This document shows, in pieces, positions 18,060-26,461 of a stretch of 64,000 nucleotides of DNA; within the stretch, counting starts at the first letter, position 1; every line of letters begins with the position of its first letter. The position numbers and the translations under genes are program-made. The notes below the pieces were generated by a model. That model had not been told where the DNA came from, ran no database searches, and saw nothing but the letters and a program-made list of their open reading frames with translations. Origin of the DNA: Acidimicrobiia bacterium (GTDB lineage: Bacteria > Actinomycetota > Acidimicrobiia > Acidimicrobiales > Bin134); NCBI GenBank assembly GCA_022822905.1, contig JAJDYE010000016.1:278731-342730 (forward strand), written 5' to 3'.

Positions 18060-18073
18060 ACATGCCGAGGCTG

Positions 18074-19651
18074 CTAATCGGCTGGGGCCAGGCCCAAGTA
18101 GCGGGCCGTCTGCACTCCGTCGATGGCCACCAGCGCTTCGGCCACTGCCTTGGGCACCGGCTGGGAGGTGGCGATCACCATAGAAGCCCCCTCCCCAGTG
18201 GGCGACTGACCCACGTCCATGTCGTCGATGTTGATGCCCGCGTCACCCAGCAAGGAGCCCACCGCGCCGATCATGCCGGGACGGTCCTCGTTGGCGATCA
18301 AAATCATGTGGGCGGCGGGTGGCATGTGCAGGCTGTGGTCATCGGCCAGCACCAGCACCGGCTCCTGGCGGGCCCCGGTCAGCCGCCCGCCGAGACTGTG
18401 TCCCCCGCCTCGCACGGTGAGCAGGTTCACGTGTTCTTTGGAGGTAGGGGTGCTGATCGCCCGCACCTCCATTCCCTTCTCCTTGGCCACGTCCATTGCG
18501 TTCACGTAGCTGACCTGCATGTCCGACACTGCGCTCAACAGCCCCTTGACCACCGACATCACCGCCACCGTGTTGTCGGGCTTGCCGATCTCGCCGATGA
18601 GCTCCACCTCGAGCACCTCGGGCAGCCGCTCGCACAGGTTTCCGAACAGACGTCCGAGCTGCTCGGCCAGCGGCAGATAAGGCCGCAGCACATCGGGAAC
18701 GTTCTTGGCCGGCACGTTCACCGCCGCGGGCACAAACTCCCCGGCCAGCGCCAGCATCACCTGTTCGGCAATGGCGTCGCCCGCCTTGCTCTGGGCCTCC
18801 TCCGTGCTGGCCCCCAGATGAGGGGTGACCACCACCGAGTCGAGGTCGAACAGCGGCGATTCGGTGATGGGCTCGCCGTCGAACACATCCAGGGCCGCAC
18901 CGGCGATGCGCCCCGACGCCACTGCTTCGGCCAGATCGGCCTCGTCCACGATCCCGCCCCGTGAAACGTTGACAATCCGCAGGTTGGGCTTGGCCCGCTT
19001 CAAGAGCTCGGAGTTGATCAGCCCGACGGTCTCGGGAGTGCGGGCCACGTGGATGGTGATGAAGTCGGATTGGGCCACCAACTCCTCCAGCGACACCAAG
19101 GCCATCACGCTGTGGAGGGCCGACTCTTCGGATACATAGGGGTCGCTGGCGATAACCCGCATGGCGAACCCCAGCGCCCGCTCGGCCACCAGCCGGCCGA
19201 TGCGACCCAGCCCGATGATGCCCAGCGTCTTGTCGCTCAGCTCGATGCCCTCCCATCGGCCCCGCTCCCACCTCCCGTCGGTAAGCGCAGCGTGGGCCTG
19301 GGGGATGTTCCGGGCCTGCGACAAGATCAAGGCCATGGTGTGCTCGGCGGCCGAGATGATGTTGGACAAGGTGTCGTTCACCACCAGCACCCCGTGCTCG
19401 GTAGCGGCGTCGACGTCCACATTGTCCAAACCCACCCCGGCCCGGCCCACGATCACCAGATCGCTGCCCGAGTCGAAAACCTCGGAGGTCACCTGGGTGG
19501 CCGACCGGATAATCAGCGCCTGCACTCCCGCCACTGCCTCTAGTAGCTCGTCGTCACTCATCCCGGTACGCACGTCAACCTCATGGCCGGCGTGGCGGAG
19601 CTTGGCCACCCCAATGTCAGCGATCTTCTCGGCTACCAATACGCGGGCCAT
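18074..19651 (-). CDS. serA: D-3-phosphoglycerate dehydrogenase
   Basis: 525 residues, the long form with an intervening and an ACT domain. First step of serine synthesis. NAD-binding GLGRIGRLVAERA, substrate-side GRAGVGLDNVDVDAA, catalytic Arg in VSRGGIVDEADL, Glu in DVFDGEPITESPL and His in TPHLGASTEEAQ. C-terminal ACT domain (IANEDRPGMIGAVGSLLG, about residue 455 on) is the usual serine-sensing module. Start ATG 19651 has -10 box TATTCT 8 nt upstream and no Shine-Dalgarno, so leaderless. serC, the next pathway enzyme, lies about 3 kb away on the other strand. Confidence 0.96.
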   Translation of the reverse strand: MARVLVAEKIADIGVAKLRHAGHEVDVRTGMSDDELLEAVAGVQALIIRSATQVTSEVFDSGSDLVIVGRAGVGLDNVDVDAATEHGVLVVNDTLSNIISAAEHTMALILSQARNIPQAHAALTDGRWERGRWEGIELSDKTLGIIGLGRIGRLVAERALGFAMRVIASDPYVSEESALHSVMALVSLEELVAQSDFITIHVARTPETVGLINSELLKRAKPNLRIVNVSRGGIVDEADLAEAVASGRIAGAALDVFDGEPITESPLFDLDSVVVTPHLGASTEEAQSKAGDAIAEQVMLALAGEFVPAAVNVPAKNVPDVLRPYLPLAEQLGRLFGNLCERLPEVLEVELIGEIGKPDNTVAVMSVVKGLLSAVSDMQVSYVNAMDVAKEKGMEVRAISTPTSKEHVNLLTVRGGGHSLGGRLTGARQEPVLVLADDHSLHMPPAAHMILIANEDRPGMIGAVGSLLGDAGINIDDMDVGQSPTGEGASMVIATSQPVPKAVAEALVAIDGVQTARYLGLAPAD

Positions 19652-19659
19652 CGGCCCTC

Positions 19660-19665
19660 AGAATA
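19660..19665 (-). promoter_or_regulatory. -10 box of serA
   Basis: TATTCT on the minus strand, 8 nt from ATG 19651. The surrounding TATTCTGAGGGCCGATGG nearly duplicates the leuB promoter-start region. Confidence 0.5.
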
Positions 19666-19722
19666 AACCGCGCCAAGCAACCTGCCGGGGACCAATATGC
19701 GACCTCCGGGTGAATTTGCCCG

Positions 19723-21636
19723 CTATTCGCGTATCTCCACCGGCGGGATGTCGTCGGCCAGGGCAAAGCCCAAGATCTGGGCGAAGAACGAGAGCTCAGC
19801 TTCGAGGGCGGTCACGATGTTCTCGGCATTGCGGAATCCGTGCTGCTCTCCCTCGAAAAGCAGGTAGGCCACCGGAATCGACCGCTGCTCGAGGGCGGCC
19901 ACGATCATCTCGGCCTGGTTGGGGGGCACCACCACGTCTTCTGAGCCCTGGAGCACAATCATGGGGGCCTCGAAGTCGTCCACGAAGTGGATAGGCGAAC
20001 GGGCCTTGTAGGTCTCCTCATCTTCGGGGTAAAGCCCTACCAGGCTGTCCATGTAGCGGGCCTCGAACTTGTGAGTGTCCTCGGCCAGCGCAGCCAGATC
20101 GGCGATGCCGTAGCGGCTGGCCCCGGCGGCGAACACCTTGTGGAAGGCCAGCGCACACAGAGTGGTATAGCCGCCCGCGCTGCTGCCCCGGATGATGAGG
20201 CGGTTGCCGTCCACCTCGCCGGTGCGCACCAGGTGGCGGGCGGCGGCCACGCAGTCGTCCACGTCGCTCACGCCCCACTGGCCCTGGAGAGCTTCCCGGT
20301 AGGCGGTGCCGTAGCCGGTGCTGCCCCGGTAGTTCACGTCCACCACCGCGATCCCCCGGCTGGTCCAGTACTGAATGCCGAGCTGGAGCTGGCTTCGAGC
20401 CGCACCGGTGGGGCCGCCGTGGCCCAACACCAACAGCGGCGGCTTCTCCCCAGCCGGGGCCTGAGCGGTGGGATGGGCCGGGGGGTAGAACAGCCCGTGG
20501 GCCTCGGCGTTGTCGGTGGTGGGAAAAGTGATCGGGCAGGGGGTGGACAGGTAGGTCGGATCGACCGCGGTCCGGGCTGGCGGCCGGATGACCTTGTGCG
20601 TCCCGTCGGCCACGTCGATACGCACTGCTGTGGGTTCCTGAGTGGGCGAGGCGGCAATGGCGCAGACGGCGTGGGGCCCGGCAGGGCGAACACTGGCGTA
20701 CGACGTCCAGGGCTGATCGAGCAGCTCAGGCTCGGAGCCATCAGGAGGCATGGCCCACAACTCGGCCAGCGATCCTCGCATGGCAGCCACTACCACCGTG
20801 TTGTCGTCGCACACCGCGTAGCTGGGATCGTCGAATACCCAGGCTGGGCGGTGCATCTCGGCATCGAGCTCGAAAACCGCGACCAGGTCGGTGCCTTCGA
20901 CGCGATAGAGATTCCACCAGCCATTGTGGTCGCTCACCACGTAGAGGCGGCCGTCGGGGCCCCACTGGGGCTCCACCACTGAGCCGATGCCCGCCACCGC
21001 GCACTGGCCGTCCACCCACAACTCGGTTTGGTCCCAGGGCATGTTGGGGTGGTTCCACTGGACCCAGGCCAGCCGCTGGCCATCGGGGCTGGGGCGGGGC
21101 CAGCCGTAGAAGTCGGCCCCGGTGGCCACAATCTCCGGCTCGGCCGATCCGTCGCTTCTCAACCGGATGATCTCATTGGCCTCTTCCAGGGTGCGGCCTT
21201 CTTGTTGAGCCGCCCGAACCGCGTGGTGGTCTTCCCGCACACACACCGTGGCATCGCCGAGGGGTCGACCATCGGCGTAGCGCCATCCGTGGGCGAAAGC
21301 CGGCTCGGGCGTTACCGGACGGGCTGTACCGTCAGCCGACACATGCCAGAGGCGACCGTCGGCGTCGTCGCACGCATATACGCCATCGGCGCCGTCGGGC
21401 CACCATGCGCCGCCGCCGTAGCTGTGTACCCGGGTCCGCACCGATGCCGAGCCCCACAGATCGCGGCCGTCGCATACCAGCGCGTTGCGACCCGATTCCG
21501 CCGGTCGAGACTCGGTCCACCACATCCGGCTCCGCTGGTGCCAAAAACTGACCGGCAAGGCGGCGCTGGCCACCATCGACTGGGCGGAGATGGTCGACGG
21601 CCAACTCCCGTAGGCAAGGGTCTGGGGATCGCTCAC
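19723..21636 (-). CDS. S9 family serine peptidase (acylaminoacyl-peptidase type)
   Basis: 637 residues. N-terminal beta-propeller (about 40-370) with repeated WDTE-like strand motifs such as GRLYVVSDHNGWWNLYRV, then an alpha/beta-hydrolase domain: VLGHGGPTGAARSQLQLG, IIRGSSAGGYTTLCA (nucleophile Ser near residue 484), GSEDVVVPPNQA (Asp near 563) and FEGEQHGFR (His near 595), the full prolyl-oligopeptidase triad. No signal peptide; cytoplasmic oligopeptide hydrolysis is expected. GTG start at 21636. It follows aspC by 38 nt on the same strand and may be co-transcribed. Confidence 0.9.
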   Translation of the reverse strand: MSDPQTLAYGSWPSTISAQSMVASAALPVSFWHQRSRMWWTESRPAESGRNALVCDGRDLWGSASVRTRVHSYGGGAWWPDGADGVYACDDADGRLWHVSADGTARPVTPEPAFAHGWRYADGRPLGDATVCVREDHHAVRAAQQEGRTLEEANEIIRLRSDGSAEPEIVATGADFYGWPRPSPDGQRLAWVQWNHPNMPWDQTELWVDGQCAVAGIGSVVEPQWGPDGRLYVVSDHNGWWNLYRVEGTDLVAVFELDAEMHRPAWVFDDPSYAVCDDNTVVVAAMRGSLAELWAMPPDGSEPELLDQPWTSYASVRPAGPHAVCAIAASPTQEPTAVRIDVADGTHKVIRPPARTAVDPTYLSTPCPITFPTTDNAEAHGLFYPPAHPTAQAPAGEKPPLLVLGHGGPTGAARSQLQLGIQYWTSRGIAVVDVNYRGSTGYGTAYREALQGQWGVSDVDDCVAAARHLVRTGEVDGNRLIIRGSSAGGYTTLCALAFHKVFAAGASRYGIADLAALAEDTHKFEARYMDSLVGLYPEDEETYKARSPIHFVDDFEAPMIVLQGSEDVVVPPNQAEMIVAALEQRSIPVAYLLFEGEQHGFRNAENIVTALEAELSFFAQILGFALADDIPPVEIRE

Positions 21637-21674
21637 TCCTCGGGCTCCTCATTCGGGCCGGTCACGTTGACAGG

Positions 21675-22859
21675 TCACCCACCCAGCAGGTCGGCGATGC
21701 GGCCGATGCCCTCGCCCAGGTCGTCGTCGCCGAGGGCAAACGACAGCCGGGCATAGCCGGGGCCGGCAAAGGCCTCGCCGGGCACTATGGCCACTTGGGC
21801 CTCGTCCAGGATCCATCCGGCCAAGTCGGCGGTGTTGTCAGGCAACCCCGGACGCCCCAGCACTCCCTCGAACGACGGGAAGGCGTAGAACGCCCCCTGG
21901 GGCTCGAGACAGGTCACCCCGTCGATCCCGTTCAGCAGCCGGTGCATGGCGACCCGGCGGCGATTGAACGCCAACCGCATCTCGGCCACCGCATCCAATG
22001 GTCCGCTTACTGCGGCCAGCGCGGCCCGCTGCGCCACATTGGACACATTCGAGGTCTGGTGCGACTGGAGGCTCACCGCGGCGGAGGCGGCGTCGGGCGG
22101 TCCGATCAGCCAGCCCACCCGCCAGCCGGTCATGGCGTAGGTCTTGGCCACGCCATTTAGCACCAAGCACCGGTCAGCCAATTCAGGCACGACCACCGGC
22201 ATGGAGCTGAACTCGTGGTGGTCGTAGGTCAGGTGCTCGTAGATCTCGTCGGTGATCACCCACACGTCGTTTTCGGCGGCCCACCGGCCAATGGCCTCTA
22301 CCCGGTTGCGGGGGTACACCGCCCCGGTGGGGTTGGACGGTGAGACAAATACAAGGGCTTTAGTGCGCTCGGTGCGGGCCGCCTCAAGCTGGTCCACAGT
22401 CACCATGAACCCATCGTCAGCCGTGGTGGGCACCTCCACGCTCACCCCGCCCGCCAGGGCGATGGCCTCGGGATAGGTGGTCCAATACGGCGCGGGCAGC
22501 AGCACCTCATCGCCGGGGTCCAACAGCACGGCGAAGCCGTTGTACACCGCGTGCTTGCCCCCGTTGGTCACCACCACCTGCGACGGCTCTACTTCGTAGC
22601 CCGAGTCGCGCATGGTCTTGGCCGCGATGGCCTCCCTCAGCTCGGGCAGGCCACCGGCTGGGGAGTAGCGGTGGTTCTTGGGGTCGTCCACCGCGGCTCG
22701 GGCCGCGTCCAAGATGGCCGCCGGGGTGGGGAAGTCGGGCTCGCCCGCCCCAAAGCTGATAACCGGCGCCCCTTGGGCCTTCAATGCCTTGGCCTTGGCG
22801 TCCACCGCCAACGTGGCCGACGGGGCAATCGCGGAGATGCGCTGGGATATGCGAGCCAT
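21675..22859 (-). CDS. aspC: Class I aminotransferase, probably aspartate aminotransferase
   Basis: 394 residues, fold-type I PLP enzyme. [12 protein letters not shown] near the N-terminus, [41 protein letters not shown], and the PLP lysine in [16 protein letters not shown] (about residue 237); the C-terminal [12 protein letters not shown] contains the carboxylate-binding Arg. The Ibeta-type AspAT of Actinomycetota and Thermus matches this set; other amino donors cannot be excluded. Divergent from serC across 99 bp and upstream of the S9 peptidase. Confidence 0.85.
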   Translation of the reverse strand: MARISQRISAIAPSATLAVDAKAKALKAQGAPVISFGAGEPDFPTPAAILDAARAAVDDPKNHRYSPAGGLPELREAIAAKTMRDSGYEVEPSQVVVTNGGKHAVYNGFAVLLDPGDEVLLPAPYWTTYPEAIALAGGVSVEVPTTADDGFMVTVDQLEAARTERTKALVFVSPSNPTGAVYPRNRVEAIGRWAAENDVWVITDEIYEHLTYDHHEFSSMPVVVPELADRCLVLNGVAKTYAMTGWRVGWLIGPPDAASAAVSLQSHQTSNVSNVAQRAALAAVSGPLDAVAEMRLAFNRRRVAMHRLLNGIDGVTCLEPQGAFYAFPSFEGVLGRPGLPDNTADLAGWILDEAQVAIVPGEAFAGPGYARLSFALGDDDLGEGIGRIADLLGG

Positions 22860-22944
22860 GAGCGCAGCTTTTCACACCGCCAATGGGAAATTGATGCTGA
22901 ATTCTCAGAGGCTTGAGCAACGCCGAAAGCGGGCTCATGCTGGG

Positions 22945-22950
22945 TAACGT
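22945..22950 (+). promoter_or_regulatory. -10 box of serC
   Basis: TAACGT, 8 nt before GTG 22959. The alternative TTG start at 22950 would overlap the box, favouring the GTG. Confidence 0.45.
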
Positions 22951-22958
22951 TGGATGTC

Positions 22959-24083
22959 GTGAGCAGCGTTGCCCAAACCGCGAAAATCCCCATCCCCTCC
23001 GACCTTTTGCCCGAAGACGGCCGCTTCGGCAGCGGGCCGTCCCGGGTGAGGCCAGACGCCGCCGCCGCTTTGGCCGCGGTGGCCGACGACTTTTTGGGCA
23101 CCAGCCATCGCAAGTCCACTGTGAAAGACGTGGTCCACCGGCTCCGGGCCGGGGTAGCCGAGCTGTTCTCCCTGCCCGACGGCTACGAGGTGGTGCTGGG
23201 CAACGGAGGTACCACCGGGTTTTGGGACGCGGCGGTCTTCGGTCTGATCGAAGCCCGCAGCCAGCATCTGAGCTTCGGGGCGTTCTCGGCCAAGTTCGCG
23301 GCCGGAGTGGCCAACGCGCCCCACCTGGACGCGCCCGAGATCATCAGCTCGGAACCCGGCACCCATCCCGATGCGGTGGCCAATCCCGATGTCGACGCCT
23401 ACGCCCTCACCCACAACGAGACATCCACCGGGGTGTCGATGGAACTGCGTCGCCCAGCCGCCGACGGCTTGGTGCTGGTGGACGCCACTTCAGGGGCTGG
23501 AGGGTTGCGCTTCGACCCCGCCGAGACCGACGTTTACTACTTCGCCCCCCAGAAGTGCCTGGCCGCCGACGGCAGCTTGTGGCTGGCCTGCTGCTCGCCC
23601 GCCGCGGTGGAGCGCATCGAGCGGATAGCGGCCTCCGACCGCTGGGTCCCGCCTTTCCTGGACTTGGGCATCGCCCTGGGCAGCTCCCGCAAGGACGAGA
23701 CCTACAACACCCCGGCGCTGGCCACCATTTTCCTGGCTATGCACCAGGTGGAGTGGATCAACGAGAACGGCGGCCTGGACTGGGCCGCCACCCGCTGCGA
23801 CCAGTCGGCCGACATCATCTACACCTGGGCCGATAGCCGCAGCTTCACCACCCCGTTCGTGTCTGACACTGCCATCCGCAGCCACGTGGTGGCCACCATC
23901 GACTTTGACGGGGTGTCGGCAGACGAAGTGGCTGCCGTGCTGCGAGCCAACAGCGTGGTCGACGTTGAGTCGTACCGGGCGCTGGGCCGAAACCAGCTCC
24001 GGGTGGCCCTCTTCCCCGCCATCCCCCCCTCAGACATTGCCGCACTGTGCGGCTGCATCGACTACGTGGTGGAGAACCTGTAG
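22959..24083 (+). CDS. serC: Phosphoserine aminotransferase
   Basis: 374 residues from GTG 22959 (TTG 22950 is an in-frame alternative disfavoured by the -10 box). Converts 3-phosphohydroxypyruvate to phosphoserine with glutamate, second step of serine synthesis. Actinobacterial-type SerC: FGSGPSRVRPDA, LGTSHRKSTVKDVV, GNGGTTGFWDAA, THNETSTGV, VDATSGAGG and YYFAPQKCLAADGSLW with the PLP lysine near residue 198. Followed 2 nt later by yqgE. Confidence 0.93.
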   Translation: MSSVAQTAKIPIPSDLLPEDGRFGSGPSRVRPDAAAALAAVADDFLGTSHRKSTVKDVVHRLRAGVAELFSLPDGYEVVLGNGGTTGFWDAAVFGLIEARSQHLSFGAFSAKFAAGVANAPHLDAPEIISSEPGTHPDAVANPDVDAYALTHNETSTGVSMELRRPAADGLVLVDATSGAGGLRFDPAETDVYYFAPQKCLAADGSLWLACCSPAAVERIERIAASDRWVPPFLDLGIALGSSRKDETYNTPALATIFLAMHQVEWINENGGLDWAATRCDQSADIIYTWADSRSFTTPFVSDTAIRSHVVATIDFDGVSADEVAAVLRANSVVDVESYRALGRNQLRVALFPAIPPSDIAALCGCIDYVVENL

Positions 24084-24085
24084 CA

Positions 24086-24646
24086 GTGGATGCTGGGGCT
24101 GACACCACCGGGAAGCTGCTGGTGGCCACCCCGCTTATCGGCGACGGGAACTTCGAGCGAACCGTAGTGCTGATGTTGGCCCATCAGGACGAGGGCGCCG
24201 CCGGTGTGGTGCTGAACCGACCGTCAGGCCTTCTGGTGAGCGATGCCCTGCCCCAATGGGCCCCCCATCTGGCCCCGCCGCCCACGATGTTCATCGGTGG
24301 TCCGGTGTCCAACGAGTCGGTGGTGGCCCTGGCCCGAGTACGACATGACCCCCACCAAGGGTGGTGGACCCCCGTGCTCGGCTTGGTAGGCACCCTTGAT
24401 TTAGAAGCCGACGTCGACGAGGTGGCCACCGCAGTCGACAGAGTCCGCCTGTTCGCCGGCTACGCCGGCTGGTCGCCCGGCCAGCTCGAGGACGAGATCG
24501 ACTCCGGTGCCTGGTTCGTGGTCGACGCCGATCCCGCCGACCCCCTCACCGAAGACCCCGGCGACCTCTGGCCCGCCGTCCTCGCCCGCCAACCCTCCCC
24601 CATCTCCTGGTTCACCCACTACCCCACCCACCCCAGCCACAACTGA
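24086..24646 (+). CDS. yqgE: YqgE/AlgH family protein (UPF0301)
   Basis: 186 residues from GTG 24086, 2 nt after the serC stop. Family features: GKLLVATPLIGDGNFERTVVL, HQDEGAAGVVLNRPSG, FIGGPVSNESVVAL, LFAGYAGWSPGQLEDEI, GAWFVVDADP and a final WPAVLARQPSPISWFTHYPT. Molecular function is not established. The last 156 bp (24491-24646) are partly duplicated at 25693-25840 beyond the hicBA genes, which marks this 3' end as the boundary of an inserted segment. Confidence 0.88.
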   Translation: MDAGADTTGKLLVATPLIGDGNFERTVVLMLAHQDEGAAGVVLNRPSGLLVSDALPQWAPHLAPPPTMFIGGPVSNESVVALARVRHDPHQGWWTPVLGLVGTLDLEADVDEVATAVDRVRLFAGYAGWSPGQLEDEIDSGAWFVVDADPADPLTEDPGDLWPAVLARQPSPISWFTHYPTHPSHN

Positions 24647-24686
24647 CTGTCGGAATGGGTCACCTCGGTTGCCGTGCCCCGCTCAA

Positions 24687-24732
24687 TTGGCCACAAATGC
24701 ATGTTGTTGCATGAAATTGCCAACAGTAGGAT
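24687..24732 (+). promoter_or_regulatory. hicBA promoter overlapping a dyad operator
   Basis: Dyad TTGGC-N5-ATGCA / TGCAT-N6-GCCAA spans 24687-24723 with a 6-nt centre. A promoter TTGTTG (24704-24709), 17-nt spacer, TAGGAT (24727-24732) overlaps its right half. Predicted +1 is near 24739, two nt before the hicB ATG. HicB proteins commonly autoregulate through such sites, so this is a strong candidate operator. Confidence 0.55.
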
Positions 24733-24740
24733 GAGCGCAT

Positions 24741-25070
24741 ATGAACCAGAAGCCTGACCCTGTTCACGCTTTCCCCACAAGAACTCCAACGCTGTCGACA
24801 AGTGTTCCGACTACTCCCGTAGCCGACGAAAAACTCGTTCGCCAATGGATTGCCGCGGCAATTTCTTGTGCAGTGATCCGCGACATCCAAGATGACGGAG
24901 GCATAGAAGCCACAGTGGAAGGAGTTCAGGGCGCTTTGGGCTACGGATATTCGCACGAAGAAGCCATGCAGAGCTTGGAATCAGCGTTGTTTGATTGGGT
25001 CTCAATCAAACTGAGCAAGTCCGACAAGGACATACCCCCAATGGGTGGAATTGAACTCAACCATCTCTAA
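24741..25070 (+). CDS. hicB: HicB-like antitoxin
   Basis: 109 residues. After a Pro/Thr-rich N-terminal 25 residues, the HicB/DUF1902-like partial RNase H fold follows: VRQWIAAAISCAVIRDIQDD, GGIEATVEGVQGALGYG, SHEEAMQSLESALFDWVSIKL and DIPPMGGIEL. This matches the ribbon-then-helix antitoxins that end at a GIEL-type motif and lack an added DNA-binding domain. It should bind and neutralise the adjacent HicA toxin. Its TAA shares one base with the ATG of hicA. Antitoxin-first order is the reverse of classic hicAB but common in this subfamily. Confidence 0.8.
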   Translation: MNQKPDPVHAFPTRTPTLSTSVPTTPVADEKLVRQWIAAAISCAVIRDIQDDGGIEATVEGVQGALGYGYSHEEAMQSLESALFDWVSIKLSKSDKDIPPMGGIELNHL

Positions 25071-25297
25071 TGGGTCAGAGACTGGCTCCGATAAGCCGAG
25101 TCAGACTGATTCAGCGATTCAAGGATCTCGGTTGGGAAGGCCCATTCAAGGGGTCCAAGCACGACACGATGTACAAAGACGGCGTGGCCATCACCATCCC
25201 CAACAATCATCGATCCGAAGACATAAGCGTTGGACTTCTAAGGACAATCTTGAGAAACGCTGGAGTATCCAGAGAAGAGTGGTTCCAATCGCGTTGA
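25070..25297 (+). CDS. hicA: HicA-like mRNA interferase toxin
   Basis: 75 residues, a double-stranded-RNA-binding-like fold. ISRVRLIQRFKDLGWEGPF, then GSKHDTMYKDGVAITIPNNH with the catalytic His31 of the G-x-KH motif, and SVGLLRTILRNAGVSREEW at the C-terminus are all HicA hallmarks. Expected to cleave mRNA when free of HicB. All key residues are present, so the pair appears functional. Convergent with the coiled-coil gene that follows. Confidence 0.85.
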   Translation: MGQRLAPISRVRLIQRFKDLGWEGPFKGSKHDTMYKDGVAITIPNNHRSEDISVGLLRTILRNAGVSREEWFQSR

Positions 25298-25344
25298 GAT
25301 CATGCGAGAGGCACATGAAGACTTGAGATGACGCGGTGAGTGGA

Positions 25345-25752
25345 TCAGTTCAGACCGTGTTTGTTGCGAACCCGCTCGGGCAGTGCTTGCACCTTGGCTT
25401 GTATCTCGGCGAGTTCTTGGCGGACTTCATCTCGTTCTGCGCGAATACCGTTTCGCAGCAGTTCCACTTCTTCGGTAAGCGCAGTCATGTCGTCTCTTAC
25501 AGCCTTGATTGTGTCCTGGTCGAAAACGGTTCCGGCCGCGGCAACCGTCGCTTTAAGCGCGGCGAGAAGCTCCGTGACGAGTTCCCCCACTGGGCTCAGG
25601 GCTTCAACGGCGGCGTGCAACGCCGTGCCTGACTCCTCTAAAGCTCGCGATGTCTCCAACCGCTGCGCTTTGAGATCGGCAAGAGTTTCCACGATGCGAT
25701 CAAGTCCGGCGCCTGGTTTGTGGTCGTGACCGGACCCCGCCGACCCCCTCAT
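25345..25752 (-). CDS. Hypothetical coiled-coil protein
   Basis: Up to 135 residues from ATG 25752; a GTG at 25692 (115 residues) is more plausible because the first 20 residues are read antisense through the duplicated yqgE tail. Composition is Glu/Ala/Leu/Arg-rich with heptad-like spacing (LADLKAQRLETSRALEES, LTEEVELLRNGIRAERDEV, LAEIQAKVQALPERV), so a long amphipathic or coiled-coil helix. No transmembrane segment. Not recognised; possibly phasin-like or a structural protein. It lies convergent to hicA within the repeat-bounded cassette. Confidence 0.5.
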   Translation of the reverse strand: MRGSAGSGHDHKPGAGLDRIVETLADLKAQRLETSRALEESGTALHAAVEALSPVGELVTELLAALKATVAAAGTVFDQDTIKAVRDDMTALTEEVELLRNGIRAERDEVRQELAEIQAKVQALPERVRNKHGLN

Positions 25753-25840
25753 CCAAGACCGCGGCGACCTCTGGCCCGCGGTGCTCTCCCACTAAGCCTC
25801 CCCCATCTCCTGGTTCACCCACTACCCCAGCCACAACTAA
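25693..25840 (+). pseudogene. Duplicated, frameshifted tail of yqgE
   Basis: Aligns with 24491-24646: shared stretches include TCCGG-GCCTGGTT-GTGGTCG, GACCTCTGGCCCGC and CTCCCCCATCTCCTGGTTCA followed by CCCACTACCCCA and CCACAACT. It has a 1-nt insertion near 25728 and lacks 8-9 bases near its end, so it is not translatable as YqgE. The two copies bracket hicBA and the coiled-coil gene, as expected when an element inserts into a gene's 3' end and leaves the displaced copy. Confidence 0.8.
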
Positions 25841-25906
25841 GCAGAGAGAGCGGCTAGATGGCTAGACCCGCTGTGGGCCGCTACAGGCCTCGAATGGCAA
25901 CTCCGT

Positions 25907-25912
25907 TATCCT
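25907..25912 (+). promoter_or_regulatory. -10 box before RCC1-like fragment
   Basis: TATCCT, 9 nt before ATG 25922, in keeping with the short-leader spacing seen elsewhere. Confidence 0.3.
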
Positions 25913-25921
25913 CCGCTCATT

Positions 25922-26107
25922 ATGCGAATAAGCCCACTTTTGGTGTCCTTGACGGTTGTGCTCGTCTCCTGCTCCACAACCGACTCGTCCGCCGGCCAAT
26001 ACACCGCCATCGCAATAGCCGCCTTTCATTCGTGTGCCATAAGAGCTGACCAAACCATCTCCTGCTGGGGCTTGAACGATGACGGGCAGGCCAATCCCCC
26101 ACAGTAA
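25922..26107 (+). CDS. Truncated RCC1-repeat lipoprotein
   Basis: 61 residues. A lipoprotein signal (MRISPLLVSLTVVLVSC, lipobox LVSC, Cys17) is followed by GQYTAIAIAAFHSCAIRADQTISCWGLND, one RCC1-type repeat with the usual HSCAI and CWG elements, then a stop at the point where further repeats normally follow. Proteins of this family carry many repeats, so this is probably a surviving 5' fragment of a larger secreted propeller gene. Whether the 61-residue lipoprotein is made is unclear. Confidence 0.5.
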   Translation: MRISPLLVSLTVVLVSCSTTDSSAGQYTAIAIAAFHSCAIRADQTISCWGLNDDGQANPPQ

Positions 26108-26152
26108 ACCAATGTCCGATCAGGGGCTCGTCGTCTGCACCGACAGAGCTAG

Positions 26153-26461
26153 GCGCGACCCATCTCCTTAGCCGATGCAGGGGGCCAACGTCCGAAACCC
26201 TCGAACGTGGGCACTGCTGCACACATTGGTCAAATTGCTGCCCCCTCCGGAGTGGGCGAACTCGCGAAGGCAATTGATTCCGACCCTGGCTATGTCTCGA
26301 GACTGCTAGAAGCAACCAGCAACGAATTGCTCATTGGCCAGAGACCTTGAGGGCCTGTTGAGCGCATCGGGTGGAAGCCCGTTCGTCACCACATGTCGGC
26401 GAGCTTTTCTCTGCTCCGCCTCTCGTATTTGATGCGCTACCAACTTACTGCCCTTGATTAG
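26153..26461 (+). pseudogene. Remnant of winged-helix DNA-binding protein
   Basis: In one frame, from about 26207, GVGELAKAIDSDPGYVSRLLEA then ELLIGQRP, a TGA at about 26348, and GPVERIGWKPVRHHM onward to TAG 26459-26461. The pattern (ELA-x3-DPGYVSRLL, a wing, then a GPV-x-(R/A)-x-x-W segment) matches winged-helix domains found in actinobacterial AbiE-like or regulator proteins. The internal stop and lack of a plausible upstream half indicate decay. Convergent with the HNH gene, whose 3' end overlaps by 4 nt. Confidence 0.45.
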
